A model generated the notes under the pieces. It was not told where the DNA came from and ran no database searches. It saw nothing but the letters and a program-made list of their open reading frames with translations. A DNA stretch of 10,925 nt from Kiloniellales bacterium. Lineage in GTDB: Bacteria > Pseudomonadota > Alphaproteobacteria > Kiloniellales > JAKSDN01. This document shows, piece after piece, positions 1-6,942 of this stretch; the first letter of the stretch is position 1, and the number at the start of each line of letters is the position of its first letter. Location of the stretch: the NCBI GenBank assembly GCA_022360075.1, contig JAKSDN010001148.1, forward strand, positions 1 through 10,925, written 5' to 3'. The position numbers and the translations under genes were made by a program.

Positions 1-190
1 ATCATGTCCCCTGCTTTCCCGTTTTGTTCTCTTCTCTGGTTGTTTCTACGGGAAGAGGTTGGCGATCATCCCCGAGATACCTCGTTTTGGCCGTTCTGGG
101 GGTGGCCCCGCGGACCGCGCCGGCCGGAGCGGCTCCTGCACCACGCCGTGGGACACTCGTGACTGCTTCGTTTGTCCACTTCGCGGACGC

Positions 191-289
191 CCCCCACCCT
201 AACCCTCCCCCTCAAGGGGGGAGGGAAAAGTTTATTCGGCTCAACGCTGTAGCCCCCTCCCCCTTGATGGGGGAGGGCCGGGGTGGGGG
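191..289. repeat. Nested C-rich/G-rich inverted repeat element
   Basis: Bases 191-225 and 255-289 are imperfect inverted copies about 35 nt long. They share CCCCCACCC, then CCCTCCCCC, TCAAGGGGG and AGGG, differing by three substitutions (TAA against CGG) and two single-base indels. Each arm is itself a palindrome (203-225 and 255-277) centred on TCAAG or CTTGA. The whole can therefore fold as one long stem or as two hairpins around a 29-nt centre. A short hairpin (GACGCC 294-299, GGCGTC 303-308) follows at once. Such small mobile-like intergenic palindromes are common in alphaproteobacterial genomes. I cannot assign this one to a named family. Confidence 0.75.
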
Positions 290-336
290 TGACGACGCCG
301 CAGGCGTCACCTAAACAAGATCTATGCATACCTTAG

Positions 337-441
337 CCCTCAAGGGGGGAAGGGGGTAAAGGCGATGCCCCGGCAGCTTACGCCTCCGCCCTTGAGGGGG
401 AGGTCGGCGCGGAGCGACGGGAGGGCGGCTGGCGCGGAGCG
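337..441. repeat. Second degenerate copy of the palindromic repeat, with a direct repeat
   Basis: The same palindrome core recurs at 337-356 and, inverted, at 381-403 (CGCCTCCGCCCTTGAGGGGG followed by AGG), separated by about 25 nt. The motif GGCGCGGAGCG then occurs twice as an exact direct repeat, at 406-416 and 431-441, a 25-bp period. Together with 191-289 this gives about four copies of one core within 213 bp, which suggests repeated insertion or duplication of a short intergenic element. No coding capacity is evident. Confidence 0.6.
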
Positions 442-539
442 CCGGAAGGGAAAAAGCTCGAATCTTGACCGGACCGACTCGAGGATCGATCAGGCACGAC
501 AACTCATCCTTCCGACAAGCTTCCGTTAGCAAGTCGTCG

Positions 540-564
540 AAAACCGATGAACCTTGTCACCGGT
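540..564 (-). terminator. Probable intrinsic terminator of the threonine dehydratase-like gene
   Basis: On the minus strand the sequence reads ACCGGTGA, loop CAAGGT, TCATCGGT, then TTTC. It forms an 8-bp stem with one G-U pair and ends in a short U run (the A-run 540-543 on the plus strand). It begins 33 nt after the stop codon of the minus-strand gene, where a terminator is expected. The U tract is short, so efficiency is uncertain. Confidence 0.5.
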
Positions 565-596
565 CCATACACGAAGGGATGTCGCCCCCTCCCGCT

Positions 597-1556
597 TCAC
601 GCCGCCTCGGCCAGAACGCCCTGGTAGACCGGCTTGTCGACATTGCCGCCGGTCAGCATCAAGCCGATCTTCTTGCCCGCCATGGCCGCCTTCTCCTGGA
701 GCAGGGCGGCAAGCGGCGCGGCGCCGGCACCTTCGGCCACGTTGTGGCAATCGGTGAAGTAGGCCGCCATCGCCGCCTTGATCTCGTCTTCCGACACGGT
801 GACCACACGGGCGGCGCCCTTGAGGATGATCGAGAGCGCCGTCGGGTCGGGGATGCGGCAGGCGAGGCCGTCGGCGATGGTGTCGGCCGAGTTGGTCGAG
901 ACCGTCTCGCCGGCTCCGAAGGAGAGCGCGTAGCAGGCGGCGTTCTCGGCGACGACGCCGACGATCTCGGTCTTGAGGCCGAGGGCGTCGCGCACGGCGA
1001 TGGTCGCGCAGATCCCCGAGCCCATGCCGATCGGCACATAGACCACGTCGAGGTCCGGCACGGCGCGGAACAGCTCGAGCGGATAGGAAGCGACGCCGCG
1101 GGCGAGCGGCTCGTGGAAGGGGCCGATGAAGTGCAGCGCCTGCTCGCCGCTGATCTGCTCGGCGTACTCCCGCGCTTCCTGGAAATCGCTGCCGTGCACG
1201 ATCATCTCGACGCCGAGGGCGCGCATGGCGGCGTTCTTCTCCACCGAATTGCCGTGCGGCACGACGATCACGGCGCGCAGCCCCAGCGCGCGCGAGGCGA
1301 AGCCGATCGACTGGCCGTGGTTGCCCCGCGTGGCCGTGATTACGCCGGCGATGTCGGGCTGGCCGCGCTTGAGCTCGTCCATGTAGATCAGCCCGCCACG
1401 CACCTTGAAGGCGCCGACGGGCGTGTGGTTCTCGTGCTTGACCCAGACCTCGGTGCCGGCACGCTCGCAGATCAGCGGCCAGCAATGCTGGGGCGTCGGG
1501 GCCATATGGCGATGCACGAAGTCGGCGGCGGCCTCGATCTGAGCCAGATTGAACAC
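597..1556 (-). CDS. Threonine dehydratase-like PLP-dependent enzyme (catabolic type)
   Basis: A fold-type II PLP enzyme of 319 residues, probably a cytosolic threonine/serine ammonia-lyase giving 2-oxobutyrate or pyruvate plus ammonia. Lys51 in the AFKVRGG motif (49-55) is the expected Schiff-base lysine. TRGNHG (76-81) and the glycine-rich GMGSGI (177-182) match the substrate and phosphate loops, and LTGGN (301-305) sits near the C-terminus. There is no C-terminal ACT regulatory domain, so feedback inhibition by isoleucine is unlikely. I chose the GTG at 1556 because AGGAGAGG lies 5 nt upstream and family members begin near F-x-L; the open frame extends further to 1640 but without family similarity. 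It is divergent from liuB and has its own probable terminator. The exact substrate is not certain: related members include serine, threonine and hydroxy-amino-acid dehydratases. Confidence 0.85.
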   Translation of the reverse strand: MFNLAQIEAAADFVHRHMAPTPQHCWPLICERAGTEVWVKHENHTPVGAFKVRGGLIYMDELKRGQPDIAGVITATRGNHGQSIGFASRALGLRAVIVVPHGNSVEKNAAMRALGVEMIVHGSDFQEAREYAEQISGEQALHFIGPFHEPLARGVASYPLELFRAVPDLDVVYVPIGMGSGICATIAVRDALGLKTEIVGVVAENAACYALSFGAGETVSTNSADTIADGLACRIPDPTALSIILKGAARVVTVSEDEIKAAMAAYFTDCHNVAEGAGAAPLAALLQEKAAMAGKKIGLMLTGGNVDKPVYQGVLAEAA

Positions 1557-1724
1557 GGGAGCCTCTCCTCGTGGACTGGGGACGACGGACCTTAGCCGCC
1601 GTCCGGCCGGACCGGCAACAGGACCATTGTCGGCGGACAAAGCCGCAGGGACCGACGAATTTCCCTTTGCCGGCCTGGGGCCGAGCGGTCAATCTTGGCG
1701 CGGGGCAATCGAGGCATCACCGGC
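1557..1724. promoter_or_regulatory. Divergent intergenic region with a 12-bp perfect palindrome
   Basis: This 168-bp gap must hold the starts of both the minus-strand dehydratase and the liuB transcript. GTCCGGCCGGAC at 1601-1612 is a perfect 12-bp palindrome, and CGGAC (1586-1590) with GTCCG (1601-1605) gives an overlapping inverted repeat. Either could be an operator, though short GC palindromes are common by chance at this composition. I found no convincing -35/-10 pair on either strand and no recognisable LiuR-type site. Confidence 0.35.
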
Positions 1725-3332
1725 ATGACGGTTCTGAAGAGCGCCATCAAGACCCGCGCGGCCGAGTTCGCGGAGAATCAGGCGGCAATGGCCGCGCTGG
1801 TCGAGGCGCTCCGCGCCAAGGTCGAGCAGGTCAAGGCGGGCGGCGGCGAGAAGGCCCGCCAACGCCACCTCTCGCGCGGCAAGCTGCTGCCGCGCGAGCG
1901 TATCCGCACGCTGCTCGACGTGGGCTCGCCTTTCCTCGAGCTGTCGCAGCTCGCGGCCTGGGGCATGTACGACGACGAGGTGCCCGCCGCCGGGATCATT
2001 ACCGGCATCGGCCGCGTCTCCGGCCGCGAATGCCTGATCGTCTGCAACGACGCCACGGTGAAGGGCGGCACCTACTACCCGGTCACCGTGAAGAAGCATC
2101 TGCGCGCCCAGGAGATCGCCGAGGAGAACCATCTGCCCTGCATCTACCTGGTCGACTCCGGCGGCGCCAACCTGCCCAACCAGGACGAGGTCTTTCCCGA
2201 CCGCGATCACTTCGGCCGGATTTTCTACAACCAGGCCCGCATGTCGGCCAAGGGCATCCCGCAGATCGCCGTCGTCATGGGCTCCTGCACGGCCGGCGGC
2301 GCCTATGTGCCGGCCATGTCGGACGAGAGCATCATCGTGCGCAACCAGGGCACCATCTTCCTGGGCGGGCCGCCGCTGGTGAAGGCGGCGACCGGCGAGG
2401 ACGTGAGCGCCGAGGACCTGGGCGGCGCCGACGTGCACTCGCGCACCTCGGGCGTCACCGATCACTATGCCGCCGACGACGCCCACGCGCTCGCCATCGT
2501 GCGGCGCTCGATCGAGCACCTCAACCGGGTCAAGCGCCATGACCTGGATCTGGCGGAGCCGCGCGACCCTCTCTACGACCCCGCCGAGCTCTACGGCATC
2601 GTGCCGACCGACCTGAAGAAGCCCTACGATGCCCGCGAAGTGATTGCGCGCATCGTCGACGGCAGCGAGTTCGACGAGTTCAAGGCGCTCTACGGCACGA
2701 GCCTGGTCTGCGGCTTCGCCCGCATCCTCGGCTATCCCGTGGGCGTGATCGCGAACAACGGCATTCTCTTCTCGGAGTCCGCGCTCAAGGGCGCGCACTT
2801 CATCGAGCTCTGCAGCCAGCGCCGCGTGCCGCTGGTGTTTCTTCAGAACATCAACGGCTTCATGGTCGGCCGCAAGTACGAGGCCGGCGGCATCGCCAAG
2901 GACGGCGCGAAGATGGTGACAGCGGTCTCCTGCGCGCAAGTGCCGAAGTTCACGGTCGTCGTCGGCGGCAGCTTCGGTGCCGGCAACTACGGCATGTGCG
3001 GCCGGGCCTTCGGCCCGCGGCTGCTCTGGATGTGGCCGAATGCCCGGATTTCGGTCATGGGTGGTGAGCAGGCGGCGAACGTGCTGGCGACCATTCGGCG
3101 CGACGCCATGGCGGCGCGGGGCGAGGACTGGCCGGCAGCGAAGGAGGCGGCGTTCAAGGCGCCGATCCTCGAGCAGTACGAGCATCAGGGCCATCCGACC
3201 TACGCCACGGCCCGTCTGTGGGATGACGGCATCGTCGATCCGCTGGACACGCGCCTGAGTCTCGGCCTGGCCATCTCCATGTCACTCAACGCGCCGATCC
3301 CGGAGACCCGCTTCGGCGTGTTCCGGATGTGA
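1725..3332 (+). CDS. liuB: Methylcrotonyl-CoA carboxylase beta subunit (carboxyltransferase)
   Basis: The carboxyltransferase subunit of 3-methylcrotonyl-CoA carboxylase moves CO2 from biotin on LiuD to 3-methylcrotonyl-CoA, giving 3-methylglutaconyl-CoA in leucine catabolism. The product is 535 residues, the usual family length. Two crotonase-like halves are visible: the N-half carries [11 protein letters not shown] (186-196) and the C-half carries [11 protein letters not shown] (372-382) and [13 protein letters not shown] (414-426), the acyl-CoA and biotin oxyanion-loop signatures. I chose ATG 1725 because MTVLKSAI is the normal family start; a GTG 30 bp upstream is in frame but adds non-family residues. 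The ribosome binding site is weak (GAGG at 1711-1714). A geranyl-CoA carboxylase subunit is the main alternative, but the neighbouring liuC, liuD and liuE favour the leucine pathway. LiuC follows after 16 bp, so the two are probably cotranscribed. Confidence 0.94.
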   Translation: MTVLKSAIKTRAAEFAENQAAMAALVEALRAKVEQVKAGGGEKARQRHLSRGKLLPRERIRTLLDVGSPFLELSQLAAWGMYDDEVPAAGIITGIGRVSGRECLIVCNDATVKGGTYYPVTVKKHLRAQEIAEENHLPCIYLVDSGGANLPNQDEVFPDRDHFGRIFYNQARMSAKGIPQIAVVMGSCTAGGAYVPAMSDESIIVRNQGTIFLGGPPLVKAATGEDVSAEDLGGADVHSRTSGVTDHYAADDAHALAIVRRSIEHLNRVKRHDLDLAEPRDPLYDPAELYGIVPTDLKKPYDAREVIARIVDGSEFDEFKALYGTSLVCGFARILGYPVGVIANNGILFSESALKGAHFIELCSQRRVPLVFLQNINGFMVGRKYEAGGIAKDGAKMVTAVSCAQVPKFTVVVGGSFGAGNYGMCGRAFGPRLLWMWPNARISVMGGEQAANVLATIRRDAMAARGEDWPAAKEAAFKAPILEQYEHQGHPTYATARLWDDGIVDPLDTRLSLGLAISMSLNAPIPETRFGVFRM

Positions 3333-3348
3333 ACGGAGACACCTGGCG

Positions 3349-4143
3349 ATGACAGAGCCGCACTTTCTCGAAGCGGTGGACGATCGCGGCGTGGCGCGGC
3401 TGACGCTGAACCGGCCAGCGGTACACAACGCCTTCAACGACGCCTTGATCGGCGATCTGACCGAGACCTTGGCGCGTTTGGGCGGCGATCCATCTGTGCG
3501 CGTCGTGATCCTGGCGGCGCGGGGCAAGAGCTTCTCGGCCGGCGCCGATCTCAACTGGATGCAGCGCATGGCCGGCTATTCGCAGGCCGAGAACCTGGCG
3601 GATGCCCGGGCCTTGGCTCTGCTGATGGCGACCCTGAACGACCTGCCCAAGCCGACCCTGGCCCTGGTGCAGGGCCCGGCTTTCGGCGGCGGTGTCGGTC
3701 TGGTCGCCTGCTGCGACATCGCGGTCGCGACGGAACGGGCGAGCTTCTCGCTGTCGGAGGTCAAGCTCGGCCTGATTCCGGCGGTGATCAGCCCCTACGT
3801 TCTGGCCGCGATCGGCGAAGGCGCGGCGCGGCGCTACTTCCTCACCGCCGAGCGCTTCGACGCGGCCGAGGCCAGGCGCCTGGGACTGGTTCACGAGGTG
3901 GTCGAGGCCGAAGCGCTCGAATCGACGGCCGAAGCCCTCGTCGGCGCTTTGCTGCAAGCTGGGCCGGAGGCTCTGTCCGCCGCCAAGGCTTTGATCTTCG
4001 CCATGACCGGACGGCCGATCGACGAAGCCCTGCGCGACGAGACCGCCCAACGCATCGCCGAGCTGCGGGTGGGGCCGGAAGCCCGCGAAGGCATCGGCGC
4101 CTTTCTCGAAAAGCGGCGGCCGAACTGGTCAACCAAGGGCTAG
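3349..4143 (+). CDS. liuC: Methylglutaconyl-CoA hydratase (enoyl-CoA hydratase family)
   Basis: A 264-residue crotonase-fold protein expected to hydrate 3-methylglutaconyl-CoA to HMG-CoA, the step after LiuBD. SAGADLNWM (63-71) supplies the first oxyanion-hole segment and FGGGVGLVACCDIAVA (112-127) the second. In classical crotonase two glutamates act. Here the first position is Gly117 (in GGGVGL), while the second is kept as Glu137 (SEVKLG, 136-141). Bacterial LiuC proteins that I recall share this pattern and the following IPAVISPYV stretch, so this is a subfamily trait rather than damage. GGAG at 3335-3338 precedes the ATG. The stop codon lies inside a strong hairpin (4116-4152), which may mark the end of a liuBC transcript segment. 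Confidence 0.9.
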   Translation: MTEPHFLEAVDDRGVARLTLNRPAVHNAFNDALIGDLTETLARLGGDPSVRVVILAARGKSFSAGADLNWMQRMAGYSQAENLADARALALLMATLNDLPKPTLALVQGPAFGGGVGLVACCDIAVATERASFSLSEVKLGLIPAVISPYVLAAIGEGAARRYFLTAERFDAAEARRLGLVHEVVEAEALESTAEALVGALLQAGPEALSAAKALIFAMTGRPIDEALRDETAQRIAELRVGPEAREGIGAFLEKRRPNWSTKG

Positions 4144-4152
4144 TTCGGCCGC
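4116..4152. other. 15-bp hairpin spanning the liuC stop codon
   Basis: Bases 4116-4130 pair with 4138-4152: 11 continuous Watson-Crick pairs (GCGGCCGAACT with AGTTCGGCCGC), then four more pairs including two G-U, closing a 7-nt AACCAAG loop. The stop codon TAG (4141-4143) lies in the 3' arm. No T-run follows on the plus strand, so it is not a standard intrinsic terminator for liuC. It could stabilise the 3' end of liuBC mRNA or act with Rho. On the minus strand it is followed by CGCTTTT, but no minus-strand gene ends there. Confidence 0.6.
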
Positions 4153-4229
4153 GTCGCATTGAGCCGGATCATTCCGCGACTCGAAAGCGTCCGACTAACA
4201 TAGTTCTTTGCCATTCTTGATTTGAGTTC

Positions 4230-5000
4230 TTGCCGGTGCTGAGAGCCTCCGGATCGGCGTTGGCCTTGCTGCAACCCCTGCTGGGCCTCGCGCGCATTTC
4301 GCTACAGAGCCTTCGCGACCTGGCGCCGATCATCCTGGTCGTCGCCTTCTTTCAGATCGCCGTCCTGCAGCAGCCCTTTCCCAATCTGCCGGAGATCCTG
4401 ACCGGCCTCGTCGTCGTGACCCTGGGCCTCACCTTCTTCATCCGCGGTCTGGAGATGGGCATCTTCCCGCTCGGCGAGTCGATGGCCGAGGCCTTCGCAC
4501 GGCGCGGCGTGCTGGCCGCGTTGCTCGCCTTCGCCTTCGCGCTCGGCTTCGGCACCACCATCGCCGAGCCCGCCCTGATCGCCGTGACCGCGGAGGCGGC
4601 CAAAGTGGCGGCGGCGGCCGAGATCATCGCCGACGATGAGCAGACCCTGTCGCGCTATGCCACGCAGCTTCGGGTCACGGTCGCTCTGGCGGTCGGTTTC
4701 GCCGTGCTGCTCGGCGTCTTTCGCATCCTCAAGGGCTGGCCGATCCAGTGGTTTATCATCGGCGGCTATGTCCTGGTCGTGGTGCTGACCGGCTTCGCGC
4801 CGGAGGAGATCGTCGGCGTGGCCTACGACTCCGGCGGCGTGACCACCTCCACGGTCACGGTCCCGTTGGTCACCGCGCTCGGGATCGGCCTGGCGACGGT
4901 CCTGCGCGGCCGCAATCCGATGATCGACGGTTTCGGGCTGATCGCCTTCGCCAGCCTGACGCCGATCGTCTTCGTCCTCATCTTCGGCATGGTGGTCTGA
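4230..5000 (+). CDS. umpA: DUF1538 membrane protein, first of a pair (UmpA-like)
   Basis: An integral inner-membrane protein of up to 256 residues with about seven hydrophobic segments (roughly 31-46, 55-71, 93-118, 149-166, 173-190, 203-224, 233-256). It belongs to the DUF1538 family. Two conserved motifs sit in hydrophobic surroundings: GTTIAEPAL (108-116, with Glu113) and [14 protein letters not shown] (199-212, with Asp200). Buried acidic residues beside broken helices are typical of ion transporters. From memory, a DUF1538 pair named UmpA/UmpB from a Halomonas was reported as a monovalent cation/proton antiporter; I transfer the name on that basis. The start is unsure: an in-frame stop at 4218 leaves TTG 4230, GTG 4236 or TTG 4260, none with a good ribosome binding site. 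It is three bases upstream of its homologue and heads a four-gene operon. Confidence 0.85.
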   Translation: MPVLRASGSALALLQPLLGLARISLQSLRDLAPIILVVAFFQIAVLQQPFPNLPEILTGLVVVTLGLTFFIRGLEMGIFPLGESMAEAFARRGVLAALLAFAFALGFGTTIAEPALIAVTAEAAKVAAAAEIIADDEQTLSRYATQLRVTVALAVGFAVLLGVFRILKGWPIQWFIIGGYVLVVVLTGFAPEEIVGVAYDSGGVTTSTVTVPLVTALGIGLATVLRGRNPMIDGFGLIAFASLTPIVFVLIFGMVV

Positions 5001-5003
5001 GCC

Positions 5004-5813
5004 ATGGGTCAGGGTTGGCTCGCCGACTTTGCCGGCTCCCTTCTGGGCACGGTGATCGACGTGCTGCCGATCGCCGTGATCCTCTTCGTGTTTCAGGTGG
5101 CGGTGCTGCGCAATCGGATACCCCGCCTGCGCCGTGTCTTGATCGGCTTCGGCTACGTCATTATCGGCCTGGCGCTGTTCCTCGTCGGCCTCGAAAAAGC
5201 GCTCTTCCCCCTCGGCCGGCTGATGGCGCAGCAGTTGACCGACCCCGCCTTCATCGGTGCCGTCCAGGGCGCCGCGGTGGATTGGCGCGCCTATGCCTGG
5301 GTCTACGTCTTTGCGGCAGCGATCGGCTTCGCCACCACGGTCGCCGAGCCCGCCCTGATCGCCGTCTCCCTCAAGGCGAGCGAGGTCTCCGGCGGCAGTC
5401 TCAGCGCCTGGGGCCTGCGGCTCGCGGTGGCCGTCGGCGTGTCGATCAGCATCGCCCTCGGCGCGTTCAGGATCGTCACCGGCACGCCGCTCTACCTCTA
5501 CATGATCGCGGGCTATCTCGTGGTGATCCTGCAGACCGCCTTGGCGCCGCGCAGCATCGTGCCGCTCGCCTACGATTCGGGCGGCGTGACGACCTCGACC
5601 GTCACCGTGCCGCTGGTCACCGCGCTGGGCCTGGGACTGGCCACGACCGTGCCGGGACGCAGCCCGATCATCGACGGCTTCGGCCTGATCGCCCTGGCCA
5701 GCCTGTTTCCCATGATCACCGTCATGGGCTATGCCCAGATCGCCGCCTATACCGCGAAACGCCGCGCCGGGGCTCCGGCAAAGGCGCCGAGATCCCGGAA
5801 GGAGAAGCGATGA
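5004..5813 (+). CDS. umpB: DUF1538 membrane protein, second of a pair (UmpB-like)
   Basis: A 269-residue homologue of the preceding protein, with the same two motifs at matching places: ATTVAEPAL (110-118, Glu115) and [14 protein letters not shown] (190-203, Asp191), the second identical in both proteins. Hydrophobic segments fall near 18-35, 46-64, 98-121, 138-157, 164-181, 194-215 and 226-248. A basic tail (about 252-269, rich in Lys and Arg) is absent from the first protein and is likely cytosolic, where it could touch the P-II-like partner. The ATG lies 3 nt after the previous stop without a clear ribosome binding site, so translation is probably coupled. The two proteins look like products of an old tandem duplication and probably form a heteromeric transporter. 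Antiport of Na+/K+/Li+ against protons is inferred from the recalled UmpAB work, not from the sequence alone. Confidence 0.87.
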   Translation: MGQGWLADFAGSLLGTVIDVLPIAVILFVFQVAVLRNRIPRLRRVLIGFGYVIIGLALFLVGLEKALFPLGRLMAQQLTDPAFIGAVQGAAVDWRAYAWVYVFAAAIGFATTVAEPALIAVSLKASEVSGGSLSAWGLRLAVAVGVSISIALGAFRIVTGTPLYLYMIAGYLVVILQTALAPRSIVPLAYDSGGVTTSTVTVPLVTALGLGLATTVPGRSPIIDGFGLIALASLFPMITVMGYAQIAAYTAKRRAGAPAKAPRSRKEKR

Positions 5814-6160
5814 AGTTCAAGCTGATCGTCGCCATGGTGACCGACGACGTCACCGACACCGTGATCGACACCGCGCGCGAGGCCGGTGCGACCGGCTGCA
5901 CCGTGATCACCAGCGCCCGTGGCGAGGGGCTCAATCCTTCGAAGACCTTTCTCGGCCTGACGCTCGAGGGTCTGCGCGACGTCGTGCTCCTGCTCGTCGA
6001 GGAGCATCTGAGCCGGCAGATCCTCGAAGCCATCGCGGCGGCCGGCCGCTTCGACGAGGACCCGGGGCGCGGCATCGCCTTCCAGGTCGATATCGAGGAT
6101 GCCGTCGGCCTCGCCTCCCAGCTGGCGACGATCCGAACCGAAATCGGGGATCAGATATGA
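5810..6160 (+). CDS. P-II-family signalling protein linked to the DUF1538 pair
   Basis: A small cytosolic protein of 116 residues resembling the P-II (GlnB-type) ferredoxin-like trimer proteins. Family features are the opening beta strand MKFKLIVAMV, GATGCTVI (26-33), ARGEG (36-40) at the T-loop start, a helix EEHLSRQILEAI (64-75) and a B-loop-like DPGRGIAFQV (84-93). The classical T-loop signature around the uridylylated tyrosine (Y-[KR]-G-[AS]-[AE]-Y) is absent and there is no tyrosine in the protein, so control by GlnD uridylylation is ruled out. It probably binds an adenine nucleotide and gates the membrane pair, as GlnK does for AmtB and SbtB for SbtA; this is inference. AAGGAG at 5799-5804 gives an ideal start, and the ATG overlaps the previous stop (ATGA). 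A general nitrogen-sensing role is less likely given this context. Confidence 0.82.
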   Translation: MKFKLIVAMVTDDVTDTVIDTAREAGATGCTVITSARGEGLNPSKTFLGLTLEGLRDVVLLLVEEHLSRQILEAIAAAGRFDEDPGRGIAFQVDIEDAVGLASQLATIRTEIGDQI

Positions 6161-6582
6161 ACCAGAGGCCCTATACCTCCGTGCGGGATGTCATGACCCC
6201 CAAGCCCCATGTCGTCGACGGCCTGGCCTCGGTCGCCGAGGCGGTCGCCTTGATGAAGCGCGACGGGGTCAGCTCCCTGGTCATCGACAAGCGCCACGAG
6301 CGCGACGAATACGGTATTCTCGTCGTGCACGACATCGCCGAGAAGGTGATCGGCCGCGACCGCTCGCCCGAGCGGACATCCGTCTACGAGATCATGTCCA
6401 AGCCGGTCCTGACCTTCGACGGCGACATGGACATCCGCTACGCCATCCGCATGCTGGCGCGTTTCGGTCTGTCGCGCGGCCTGGTGACCGATCGCGAAGG
6501 GCTGATCGGTATCGTCACCCTGCGCGACATGGTCTTCCGCTTCGGGGCGTCGGGAGATCCCAGTTCCGCGCCAAAGGGTTAG
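6157..6582 (+). CDS. Two-CBS-domain protein
   Basis: A 141-residue soluble protein made of a CBS (Bateman) pair and little else: CBS1 about 9-64 (VRDVMTPKP at 9-17, GVSSLVIDK at 37-45, GILVVHDIAEKVI at 53-65) and CBS2 about 76-128 (VYEIMSKPV at 76-84, GLIGIVTLRDMV at 115-126). Such pairs usually bind adenosine compounds such as AMP, ATP or SAM and work as energy or nucleotide sensors. Its start overlaps the P-II-like stop (ATGA), so the two are translationally coupled. The most economical reading is a second nucleotide-sensing subunit for the DUF1538 transporter. No DNA-binding or catalytic domain is present. Ligand and partner cannot be read from the sequence. Confidence 0.87.
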   Translation: MNQRPYTSVRDVMTPKPHVVDGLASVAEAVALMKRDGVSSLVIDKRHERDEYGILVVHDIAEKVIGRDRSPERTSVYEIMSKPVLTFDGDMDIRYAIRMLARFGLSRGLVTDREGLIGIVTLRDMVFRFGASGDPSSAPKG

Positions 6583-6618
6583 ACGGACTGGAGGTCCGAG
6601 GAGCAGCGTGTCCGCCGT

Positions 6619-6879
6619 TCAGCGCAGGCTCGAGAGGTTGGCGACCAGGGCCTTCTGCGACCTTTCGATCTCGTGGGAGATCTTGTGGGCCATGTCCTGA
6701 TCGTGCTCGCAGCACGACAGGGCGGCGCTGGTGCTCTGCTTGGCCGCCTCGCGGATCGCATCGATCAGCGCCTGTTCGATGATGCGCGTGACGGCTTGCA
6801 TCTGCTCGTCCGAAAGGCTTGCGCCGAGTGCAGCGCAGGCCTCCTTGATGGCGGTTTCGGCGCGCTCCCTGAGATCCAT
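6619..6879 (-). CDS. Small helical protein of unknown function
   Basis: An 86-residue protein predicted to be almost wholly alpha-helical, acidic in its first half, without signal peptide or membrane segment. I recognise no named domain. Conspicuous residues are Cys15, a Cys56-Cys57 pair followed by His59, and His65 and His69, which could bind metal or be redox-active; this is speculative. The start at 6879 is supported by GAGGGGAG just upstream (spacer CCACG); an ATG 15 bp further out lies before that site and is less likely. It converges on the CBS gene (36 bp between stops) and diverges from liuD. Its position on the opposite strand shows it is not part of either operon. The good ribosome binding site and protein-like composition make it more likely real than a shadow frame. 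Confidence 0.65.
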   Translation of the reverse strand: MDLRERAETAIKEACAALGASLSDEQMQAVTRIIEQALIDAIREAAKQSTSAALSCCEHDQDMAHKISHEIERSQKALVANLSSLR

Positions 6880-6942
6880 CGTGGCTCCCCTCATTGGTTT
6901 GTCGGCTCCGCTTGGCCTTGGAATTCCGACCGCATCGCGCGA

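Larger units (their letters stand above)
1..596. other. Gene-free region with repeats, left edge
   Basis: I see no convincing gene here. The open frames that cross it run through C-rich/G-rich palindromes in both directions, have low-complexity proline/arginine-rich translations and lack a plausible ribosome binding site. Bases 1-190 show nothing I can name. Bases 191-441 hold inverted repeats, and 540-564 a probable terminator of the minus-strand gene, each listed separately. No tRNA or other structured RNA was recognised by eye. Confidence 0.6.

Noticed and set aside
191..441. CRISPR array
   Set aside because: The repeats are nested inverted palindromes with irregular spacing, not regular direct repeats with unique spacers, and there are no cas genes.
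24..532. Short open frames on both strands across the left repeat region
   Set aside because: They run through palindromic repeats, have low-complexity products and lack ribosome binding sites.
6584..6598. CGGAC-TGGAG-GTCCG hairpin as a terminator between the convergent CBS and small genes
   Set aside because: The stem is only 5 bp and no T-run follows on either strand.
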